DNA of 43,101 bases, taken from the NCBI RefSeq assembly GCF_016654115.1, contig NZ_JAEQAZ010000160.1:1-43101 (forward strand), read 5' to 3'. Below, in pieces: positions 1 through 6,273 of this stretch (position 1 is its first letter; the number at the start of each line of letters is the position of its first letter). The notes under the pieces are model-generated. The model was given only the letters and a program-made list of their open reading frames with translations, was not told the DNA's origin and ran no database searches. Made by a program: the position numbers and the translations under genes. Source of the DNA: Streptomyces sp. MBT53. GTDB taxonomy: Bacteria > Actinomycetota > Actinomycetes > Streptomycetales > Streptomycetaceae.

Positions 1-2
1 CC

Positions 3-1040
3 ACCAAGCCCGCCAACCGCACCCCGTCCCCCCGGAAGTGGGCCCGCTGGACCCGCCGTACCGCCATCGCGCTTGTCCTCCTCCTGCTTCTTCCCACTCT
101 CGCCGCCGAGGTCGCCCTCCGTGTGAACTACGCCGGTGACCCCGTGGCCGGTACCTACACCAGGAACCAGGACGCGATCTGGCTGGGGCATGCCTGGGTG
201 GACGGGCGGAAGACCGATGCGGATGTTGCCGCGCTGGCGCGTCGGTTGAAGGGGACCGGTATTCGTGATCTGTACGTCCATTCGGGGCCCCTGGAGCACG
301 ACGGCACCCTCCCTGAGGCGGACTACCCCAGGGCTACCTGGCTGATCGAGTCCGTCCACCGTGCGCTGCCCGGCGTACGCGTGCAGGCCTGGCTGGGGGA
401 CAAGCTCGCCACCGAGAGTCCGGACGGTCTGCGGCTGGAGCGCGCGAAGACCCGTACCGCGATCGTCGCCTCCACCCGTCAGATCCTCGACGCCGGTTTC
501 GAGGGCGCCCACTTCGACCTGGAACCCCTGCACTCCGGCGACCGCGACTACCTCGACCTGCTCGACCGGCTGCACGACGTCACCGAGTCCCGGAACGCCC
601 AACTCTCCGTCGCCGCCCACCAGATCGACCCGCTCCCCGCCTTCCACTCCTTCTGGGGCACCCTCACCGACCACCCCAAGTGGTGGTCGCAGGCTTACTT
701 CGGCCAGGTGGCCCGTCGCGTCGACCAGATCGCCGTCATGTCGTACGACACCATGCAGCCCCTGCAGAGCCTCTACGGCGGCTATGTCGCCCAGCAGACC
801 TCGCTCGCCCTGGAGGTCACCCCGGACTCCACCGATCTCCTCATGGGCCTGCCCTTCTTCCACGAGAACCGGTTCGGCCACCGGGGTGCCGCCGAGACCG
901 TTCCCGCCGCCGTCCGGGGCGTACGCCTCGGCCTGTCCCGTACGGACGCGGACCGCGCGAACTTCGGTGTGGCCCTGTACGTGGACTTCGCGGCGACGGA
1001 GGCGGACTGGACGGCGTACCGGGAGGGTTGGGTGCGCTGA
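3..1040 (+). CDS. Exported TIM-barrel-like protein, 5' end outside the window
   Basis: The frame is open from the first codon of the window, so the true start lies upstream; the GTG at 123 falls inside the protein. The visible N-terminus is basic (RKWARWTRRT) followed by a hydrophobic run (ALVLLLLLPTLA), which looks like a signal or anchor segment, so the rest probably lies outside the membrane. The body carries a GAHFDLEPL stretch near nt 516, resembling the strand-4 acidic motif of GH18-like barrels (DxxDxDxE) but with only part of it. IAVMSYDTMQ and DLLMGLPFF also look like barrel strands. A glycoside-hydrolase-like fold is an inference, and enzymatic activity is uncertain because the acidic motif is incomplete. 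It converges on the sigma factor gene with a 44-nt gap. Confidence 0.7.
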   Translation, partial: TKPANRTPSPRKWARWTRRTAIALVLLLLLPTLAAEVALRVNYAGDPVAGTYTRNQDAIWLGHAWVDGRKTDADVAALARRLKGTGIRDLYVHSGPLEHDGTLPEADYPRATWLIESVHRALPGVRVQAWLGDKLATESPDGLRLERAKTRTAIVASTRQILDAGFEGAHFDLEPLHSGDRDYLDLLDRLHDVTESRNAQLSVAAHQIDPLPAFHSFWGTLTDHPKWWSQAYFGQVARRVDQIAVMSYDTMQPLQSLYGGYVAQQTSLALEVTPDSTDLLMGLPFFHENRFGHRGAAETVPAAVRGVRLGLSRTDADRANFGVALYVDFAATEADWTAYREGWVR

Positions 1041-1084
1041 GCCCACGCCCAACTCCCCCGAGTGCGAACAGATCTGACAGGGAG

Positions 1085-1609
1085 TCAGGGGTGGCGTACC
1101 CGGCCCGCCAGGGCCGTCCTGAGGGCGCGCAGGGCGTAGTGCGTGCGGGACTTGACCGTGCCCGGCGGGATGTCGAGCAGTTCGGCGATCTCCGCTATGG
1201 GGCAGCCCCGGTAGTAGGTCAGGGCGAGGATCTGCCGTTGCTGGGCGGTCAGCCGGGGCAGTGCGTCCAGGACCAGCTGGGTGTCGAGGATGCGGTCGGC
1301 GGCGTCCTGCACGGGCAGGTCGAGGTCGTCGACGCTGTCGGTCTCCCGGGGGCGGACGCGGCAGGCCCGGTGGTGGTCGATGACGAGGTTGCGTACGACC
1401 GTGAAGAGCCAGGGGCGCAGTTCGGCGGGCCGGCCGTCGATGTGGTCGTAGCGGGTCCAGGTGCGCAGGGTGGCCTCCTGGACGACGTCCTCGGCCGTGT
1501 GCCAGTCGCCGTCGAGGAGGCGGGCGGCGTAGCGCAGCAGGGCTGAGCCGTGATGGTGGTAGACGGCGCGGACGAAGTCCTCTTTGTCCGCGCGGGCGGT
1601 GGATTTCAT
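1085..1609 (-). CDS. ECF-type RNA polymerase sigma factor
   Basis: A 174-residue sigma-70 family protein of the extracytoplasmic-function group. Region 2 is at about residues 11-75 (FVRAVYHHHG, DVVQEATLRTWTR, RPWLFTVVRNLVIDH). Region 4 with its helix-turn-helix is at about 115-165 (LTAQQRQILALTYYRG, IAEIAELLDIPPGTVKSR). It should direct RNA polymerase to a small regulon. The ATG at 1609 was chosen over longer frames because an AAGGTG ribosome site lies 9 nt before it and homology-like sequence begins there. No anti-sigma gene is next to it, which is unusual for the class. A 19-bp element repeated elsewhere in the window lies about 120 nt upstream in the same direction, suggesting autoregulation. 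The specific ECF group is not assigned. Confidence 0.9.
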   Translation of the reverse strand: MKSTARADKEDFVRAVYHHHGSALLRYAARLLDGDWHTAEDVVQEATLRTWTRYDHIDGRPAELRPWLFTVVRNLVIDHHRACRVRPRETDSVDDLDLPVQDAADRILDTQLVLDALPRLTAQQRQILALTYYRGCPIAEIAELLDIPPGTVKSRTHYALRALRTALAGRVRHP

Positions 1610-1729
1610 GGAGTGGGGCACCTTGTCGGGTGTCGAGCGGTGGCTGGGGGCGTGGGTGGGGGCCCGCACACCACGGCATGCACGCGTCGGTCTTCCGACG
1701 CCTTCGGGAGGCCGAGCATCGTCGCGCCG

Positions 1730-1763
1730 ACTGCTCACTTCCCAGACCATTCGCCGCTCACTT
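1730..1763 (-). promoter_or_regulatory. Repeated 19-bp element, copy A (sigma factor upstream)
   Basis: Read on the minus strand, GGTCTGGGAAGTGAGCAGT (1748 down to 1730) is identical to copies B and C. Just upstream, AAGTGAGCGG (1763 to 1754) repeats AAGTGAGCAG (1740 to 1731) with a 23-nt period. The element points toward the sigma gene, whose start is about 120 nt away. A CGATGC sequence follows at the distance expected of an ECF -10 box if GGGAAG is the -35 box. The promoter role is inferred. Confidence 0.55.
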
Positions 1764-1991
1764 GACCGGCCCCGGTGCATAGGGACACGGCCCTCGTACG
1801 GCCTCACGTGCCCCGCACATGTGCCGCTGCCGCACCGCGTATTCCAGTCGGCGTTCCAGGCTTCGGGGGAATTCGCAGGTCAGGCGCCATTCCGGTGTTC
1901 CAGCGTCCCGTAATCGGCTGTCGGTCTCGCGTCCGGGACGACCGCGCCCACAGTCTTGGGCCGTCCGACCCGGCAGCACTCGCCGTACCCG

Positions 1992-2029
1992 GGCATCCAC
2001 AGAGCCGGCACAGAACCGGCATCCACAGA
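1992..2029 (+). repeat. 12-bp direct repeat before the DUF4232 gene
   Basis: GGCATCCACAGA occurs at 1992-2003 and again at 2018-2029, a 26-nt period, ending about 14 nt before the start codon. It overlaps the leader and ribosome site area, so it could be a binding site or a leader duplication. The similar GCATCCACGGA appears twice near 4176-4210. Confidence 0.6.
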
Positions 2030-2043
2030 AAAGGCAGTCCGTC

Positions 2044-2589
2044 ATGCGTATCTTCAGCCGCCGCACCGCTCGTACCCTCGCCCCCTCCGCGCTCGTCGCC
2101 GTCCTCGCCGCGGCCGGTGTGCAGGCGGCGGCGCAGTCCGCCGACGCCGCTCCCCAGCGGGCCGCGGCGATCACGGCCTGCACCACGGCCCACATGAAGG
2201 TGACCGTCAGCCCGGTGACCCGGCCCATCAACCACCTGCTGCTGAAGGCCACCAACACCGGCACCAAGCCGTGCTACGCCTACGGCGCCCCGTACCTGAG
2301 GGCCGGCGCCGATGCCCAGGCCGCGGTGTTCTGGGACGAGGACTCCGTCCCGCAGGCGGTGGTCACCGTGAAGCCCGGCAAGTCCGCCTACGCGGGGATC
2401 ACCACCTCCACGCCCGACGGCAACAGCGGCCACAAGGTCAGGACGCTCGGCGTGCTCTTCGCCAACCGGGCGCTCAACGGCTCGGTCGGCCCGGAGAAGA
2501 CCCTGAAGCTGTCGCACAACGGGGTCTACTTCAACAGCGCCGCCACTGTCACCTTCTGGCAGAGCAGCATCGACAAGGCGCTCTACTGA
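2044..2589 (+). CDS. Secreted DUF4232-type protein
   Basis: A 181-residue protein with a classical signal peptide: RRTAR basic start, hydrophobic APSALVAVLAAAGVQAAA, and likely cleavage near ADA-AP around residue 36. The mature part starts ACTTAHMKVTV and contains LLLKATNTGTKPCYAYGAPYL. This fits the DUF4232 family of small beta-rich extracellular actinomycete proteins, with two cysteines that could form a disulfide. No function is established for the family. The ATG at 2044 follows an AAAAGG-type ribosome site. It is transcribed divergently from the ECF sigma gene and may belong to its regulon, but no 19-bp element faces it. Confidence 0.85.
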   Translation: MRIFSRRTARTLAPSALVAVLAAAGVQAAAQSADAAPQRAAAITACTTAHMKVTVSPVTRPINHLLLKATNTGTKPCYAYGAPYLRAGADAQAAVFWDEDSVPQAVVTVKPGKSAYAGITTSTPDGNSGHKVRTLGVLFANRALNGSVGPEKTLKLSHNGVYFNSAATVTFWQSSIDKALY

Positions 2590-2650
2590 GCCACTGAGCC
2601 GTGGCCGCCGCCGTCCCTGCTCGCCTCCGTCCCTGCTCCCCGTCGTTTCT

Positions 2651-2683
2651 GACCAGTCAATCGGTCTGGGAAGTGAGCAGTTC
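2651..2683 (+). promoter_or_regulatory. Repeated element, copy B (monooxygenase upstream)
   Basis: The identical 19-mer GGTCTGGGAAGTGAGCAGT lies at 2663-2681, ending 50 nt before the monooxygenase start and pointing toward it. The similarity to copy C extends over 33 nt (30 identical positions). GACCAGT at the left end imperfectly repeats GAGCAGT at the right end with a 24-nt period. A CGAATC sequence follows at 2690, the place of a possible -10 box. Function is inferred from position and repetition. Confidence 0.6.
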
Positions 2684-2731
2684 CGCTGCCGAATCTGGAC
2701 GCCTTGCCCTGTTCGAGAAAGAGGAACGACG

Positions 2732-4149
2732 ATGCGTACGTTGGTAGTGGGCGCGGGCCCGACGGGCCTGGTCACCGCGATGCTGCTCGCGGCGGAGGGT
2801 GTGGAGGTCACGGTGGTCGACCGTGACCCCGTGCCGCCGGAGGCCGACGCCGAGGCGGTCTGGCAGGGGTGGCGGCGGCCCGGGGTCAACCAGTTCCGGC
2901 AGACGCACTGTCTGCTGCCGGGCGGGCTGCGTCTGCTGCGGGACGAGCTTCCGGGCGTCGTCGACCGGCTGCTCGCCCTGGGCGGGCGCCCGGGCCACAA
3001 CATGATCGCCGGCACCTGGGGCCTGGCGGGCCTCGGTGGACGGCGCCCGGAGGACGTCCGGTACGAGACCGTGGCGGTCCGGCGCCCGGTCCTGGAGGCG
3101 GCCCTGCTGGCGGAGGCGGAACGGACGCCCGGCGTCACCGTACGACGCGGGGTGCGGGTGACCGACTGCTCACCGGCGACGCCCGTACCGCCGTGTCCCC
3201 GCAGGTGACCGGTGTGCTCACGCGGGACGGCGAGTCCCTGACCGCGGATCTCGTGGTCGACGCGGGCGGCCGCAACTTGCCGGTCGCCGAACTGCTCGCC
3301 GGGATCGGCGCGGCCCCCGACGAGCAGCGGGCCGAGACCGGATTCCGCTACTACACCAGGTTCTTCCGCTCGGCCGACGGCGCACCGGGACCGCAGGCGC
3401 CGTGGCCACTGTGCCACCACGACAGCGTCAGCGTGCTCTCCGCCCCGGGCGACAACGGCACCTGGTCGGTGACGCTGGTGACCTCGGGGCGCGACCAGGA
3501 ACTGCGCGCCCTGACGGACGCCGACGCCTGGCAGCGGGCGCTGAAGCTGTACCCGTGGTTCGCGCCGCTGGGGGAGGCGGAGCCGCTCACCGACGTGCAG
3601 GCGATGGGCGGCACCGAGAGCCGGCGGCTTCGCGCGGGGGTCGACGGCCGGCCCCTGGTCGCCGGGATCGTCCCGGTCGGCGATGCCTGGGCCACCGTCA
3701 ATCCGCAGTTCGGCACCGGCATGACCATGGGATTCCGGCACGCGGCACTGCTGCGCGACGCCGTGCGCGCGGTGGGCCTCGACGATCCGGTGGACCTCGC
3801 CCTGAGGTTCGACCGGGTCACCGAGACCTTCCTCGCGCCGGTCTGGGACACCTTCGCGCTCTGGGACCGGCACCGGCTGGCCGAGATCGACGCCGAGATC
3901 CGGGGCGGGACGTACACGACGGCGGACGAGGCCTGGAATCTGCAGGTCGCCGTCGAGGCCGTCCGCTGGATGGATCCCGAGGTGCTCCGCGGACTCGCCG
4001 AGGTGGCCTGCCTCCTGGCCACTCCGGAGGAGGCCCTGCTCAAGACCGGCCTGGTGGAGAAGGTGCTCGCGCTCGCACCGGGCACTCCCCGCTACGCCGA
4101 ACCCGGCCCCACCCGCCGCGCACTGCTCAGCGCCGTGCAAGGCGCCTGA
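2732..4149 (+). pseudogene. FAD-dependent monooxygenase with a frameshift
   Basis: Two overlapping frames together encode one protein of about 472 residues. The first (2732-3208) has the N-terminal dinucleotide fold VGAGPTG followed by VVDRDP. The second frame continues with LTADLVVDAGGRN and the C-terminal FAD motif GDAWATVNPQFGTG. The reading frame must change near 3167, where one base appears missing: GACCGACTGCTC would restore TD-LLTGDARTA if one base were inserted. A ribosome site (AGAGGA) precedes the ATG at 2732. As written, translation ends after 158 residues and would be inactive. It may be a true pseudogene or a sequencing error. The family hydroxylates or epoxidises small aromatic or polyketide-like substrates; the substrate here is unknown. 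Confidence 0.8.
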
Positions 4150-4164
4150 CGACGTAGCCGACGT

Positions 4165-4209
4165 AATCTACGGCCCGCATCCACGGAATCTACGGGCCCG
4201 CATCCACGG
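4165..4209 (+). repeat. Tandem duplication of a 22/23-bp unit
   Basis: AATCTACGGCCCGCATCCACGG (4165-4186) is followed directly by the same unit with one extra G (4187-4209). It lies between the broken monooxygenase gene and the HTH protein, just where coding similarity of the latter seems to begin. It looks like a local duplication scar. Confidence 0.7.
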
Positions 4210-4250
4210 ATCCATTTCCACGGCCCACCGGGGGCGCGGACGCCGACCCC

Positions 4251-5042
4251 GTGGTGGCCGCGGCCTGGGCGCACGCCCGCGCCAACGAACCCCTGCGCGC
4301 CGGGGAGCACCTGGCCCTGGCCCGGTTCACCGTCGACCCCGCGCACTACCAGCGGCCCGGCCCGGCCACGACCCTCACGCAGTGGCGGGCGATGGGCGAG
4401 ATCTTCCGCGCCGACCGGCTCGCCTGGTCGTTCGTCGTGATGCGCGACGACGGCTTCTGGGACGGGCACCTGGGCCATTTCGACATGCTCCCGACCGACA
4501 CCGACCCGGTGGTGGGCGGGCATTCCTACCGTCTCTTCGCCCACGACTGGCGTGCCCAGCCCGTCGTCCCCTGGCTGGCGGCGAAGGCGGACGTCGCGCT
4601 GTCCGGCACCGGCTGCCCCGAACCGGAACCGGCCGCCGCCGCGGGCACGGCACCGCGGCCGACGGAGCCGACCGAACTCGTCGTCCTGTCCCGCCCGGAG
4701 TTCGACGCGGCGGTACGGGACGCCCTGCGTGCCCTGCGCCACCCCGCGCGGCCCGCCGACAACCCCCTCAACCGCAGCCGGGTCGTCGTGGCCGACGGCG
4801 GCACTCTCGCCGACGTCCTCGCCCGCGCCATGGACGCCCTGCTGCTGGAGCGCGGCGGCGACAAACGCCACCGTGCCCTCACCACCACCTACTTGAAGGC
4901 CGCGCCGACGCAGGAGGCCGCGGCCGAGCGCCTGGGCCTGCCGTTCAGCACCTACCGCCGCCACCTCACCTCGGCGGTCGAACGCGTCAGCGACATCCTG
5001 TGGCGCCACGAACTCGACGGAGAACCTCTCACCCGCCCCTGA
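4251..5042 (+). CDS. Unknown protein with C-terminal helix-turn-helix, probably N-terminally shortened
   Basis: A 263-residue frame from GTG 4251 with no good ribosome site. The middle region (FVVMRDDGFWDGHLGHFDML, then HSYRLFAHDWRAQP) is not assigned to a family. A variable Pro/Ala-rich linker follows (about residues 122-140). The C-terminus (about 205-250) reads TTTYLKAAPTQEAAAERLGLPFSTYRRHL, a sigma-region-4 or LuxR-like helix-turn-helix. Coding-like sequence (GADADPVV) continues upstream of the GTG to about 4233 and then meets a tandem duplication and a stop at 4164, so the annotated start is doubtful. The gene may be the remnant of a longer regulator. It follows the frameshifted monooxygenase by about 100 nt. 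Confidence 0.6.
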   Translation: MVAAAWAHARANEPLRAGEHLALARFTVDPAHYQRPGPATTLTQWRAMGEIFRADRLAWSFVVMRDDGFWDGHLGHFDMLPTDTDPVVGGHSYRLFAHDWRAQPVVPWLAAKADVALSGTGCPEPEPAAAAGTAPRPTEPTELVVLSRPEFDAAVRDALRALRHPARPADNPLNRSRVVVADGGTLADVLARAMDALLLERGGDKRHRALTTTYLKAAPTQEAAAERLGLPFSTYRRHLTSAVERVSDILWRHELDGEPLTRP

Positions 5043-5113
5043 ACACGTACGACGGTCACGCGGCCTCCCTTCCTCCCGTCCGTCCGAAGCGCGTACCGAC
5101 ACCATCCCCCCGA

Positions 5114-5146
5114 GAACTGCTCACTTCCCAGACCGGATGACTGCTC
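5114..5146 (-). promoter_or_regulatory. Repeated element, copy C (antisense-facing)
   Basis: The minus strand carries GGTCTGGGAAGTGAGCAGT (5134 to 5116) inside a 33-nt block that matches copy B at 30 positions. Here the flanking half-sites are exact: GAGCAGT repeats with a 24-nt period. It points back into the HTH gene, so a promoter here would make antisense RNA. Together with B it brackets the monooxygenase and HTH genes as an inverted pair. Confidence 0.6.
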
Positions 5147-5213
5147 GATGTAAAACGGGTGCTGTTCACAGCCAGGGGTGCGATGATCCGTCGAGCCTTG
5201 AGGGGGGTGGGCC

Positions 5214-5492
5214 ATGCTGTGGACGGTGCTCGGTGGGCTGGCGTGTGTGCTGGCGGCGATACCCGGAACGATGGCGCTGACGACCGGTTGGCTCCCGTCG
5301 GGGCTGCGGGACAGTGTCGTACGACCGTGGCTGTGGGGATGCGGCGGACTGCTGACGGCCGCGGGCCTGGGGACGGAATGGTCCCTGCTGTGGCTTGGGT
5401 CCATCGACTTCTTCGGACCCCTGGGCCTCGCCCTGATCGTCCTCGGCTTCGTGTGCCAGTCCCGCGCCCGCCGGCATCCCACGCTCCGGTAA
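5214..5492 (+). CDS. Small integral membrane protein
   Basis: A 92-residue protein with three hydrophobic segments: residues 1-23 (MLWTVLGGLACVLAAIPGTM), about 42-55 (LWGCGGLLTAAGLG) and about 67-82 (FFGPLGLALIVLGFV). A short basic tail (RARRH) is likely cytoplasmic. A GGGGGG-containing ribosome site lies just before the ATG. No family is recognised. It ends 10 nt from the convergent sdhB stop. Confidence 0.75.
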   Translation: MLWTVLGGLACVLAAIPGTMALTTGWLPSGLRDSVVRPWLWGCGGLLTAAGLGTEWSLLWLGSIDFFGPLGLALIVLGFVCQSRARRHPTLR

Positions 5493-5502
5493 CCGGAAGG
5501 TC

Positions 5503-6273
5503 CTACGAAGAACGCCTCCTGATCTTCGACCCCAGCCACACCAGCGGGTCGTACTTGCGGTCAACTGCCCGTTCCTTCAAGGGAATCAGGGCGTTGTCCG
5601 TGATGTGGATGCCCTCGGGGCAGACCTCGGTGCAGCACTTGGTGATGTTGCAGTAGCCGAGGCCGTGTTCGTCCTGGGCGGTCTTCTTGCGGTCGAGGCC
5701 GCTCTCGGCCGCCGCGTCCAGCGGGTGCATGTCCAACTCCGCGACCCGCATGAGGAATCGGGGGCCCGCGAACGCCGTCTTGTTCTCCTCGTGGTCACGG
5801 ACGACATGGCAGGTGTCCTGGCACAGGAAGCACTCGATGCACTTGCGGAACTCCTGCGAGCGGTCGACGTCCTCCTGCATCATCCGGTACTCGCCGGGCG
5901 CGACGCCCTGCGGCGGCACGAACGCCGGAACCTCCCTGGCCTTCTGGTAGTTGAAGCCCACGTCCGTGACCAGGTCGCGGACCACCGGGAAGGCGCGCAG
6001 CGGGGTGACCGTGATGGTCTCCTCACGCGTGAACACCGACATGCGGGTCATGCACATCAGCCGGGGCCGGCCGTTGATCTCCGCCGAGCACGAACCGCAC
6101 TTGCCCGCCTTGCAGTTCCAGCGCACGGCGAGGTCGGAGGCCTGGGTGGCCTGGATGCGGTGGATGATGTCGAGGATCACCTCGCCGTCGTTGACCTCGA
6201 CCTTGAAGTCCTCCAGGCCGCCGCCCTTGACGTCCCCCCGCCACACCTTGAAGCGGGCCTCGTAGCTGTTCAC
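5503..6273 (-). CDS. sdhB: Succinate dehydrogenase/fumarate reductase iron-sulfur subunit
   Basis: A 256-residue electron-transfer subunit that passes electrons from the flavoprotein toward the membrane anchor. Residues C54, C59, C62 and C74 form the plant-ferredoxin-type [2Fe-2S] site (CKAGKCGSC then LMC). CIECFLCQDTC at about 145-157 and CNITKCCTEVC at about 210-220 supply the [4Fe-4S] and [3Fe-4S] ligands. The ATG at 6273 overlaps the flavoprotein stop by four bases (ATGA), so the two are translationally coupled. The long inter-cluster region and the partner genes match the Sdh1-like enzyme of mycobacteria rather than the four-subunit SdhABCD. Confidence 0.95.
   Translation of the reverse strand: MNSYEARFKVWRGDVKGGGLEDFKVEVNDGEVILDIIHRIQATQASDLAVRWNCKAGKCGSCSAEINGRPRLMCMTRMSVFTREETITVTPLRAFPVVRDLVTDVGFNYQKAREVPAFVPPQGVAPGEYRMMQEDVDRSQEFRKCIECFLCQDTCHVVRDHEENKTAFAGPRFLMRVAELDMHPLDAAAESGLDRKKTAQDEHGLGYCNITKCCTEVCPEGIHITDNALIPLKERAVDRKYDPLVWLGSKIRRRSS

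Larger units (their letters stand above)
1610..2043. promoter_or_regulatory. Divergent intergenic region between sigma factor and DUF4232 gene
   Basis: This 434-nt gap separates the minus-strand sigma gene from the plus-strand secreted-protein gene and must carry both promoters. It holds copy A of the 19-bp element (minus orientation) and, nearer the secreted-protein gene, a 12-bp direct repeat. Open frames crossing it have no ribosome sites and look like shadows. Confidence 0.5.

Noticed and set aside
4092..5105. Minus-strand frame downstream of copy C as its target gene
   Set aside because: Codon pattern is that of a shadow (G/V/R-rich, no domain), and no ribosome site precedes it.
2651..5146. 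Copies B and C as terminal inverted repeats of a mobile element
   Set aside because: No transposase and no target-site duplication; copy A lies outside the pair and its sequence fits a regulatory site. Kept only as an alternative.
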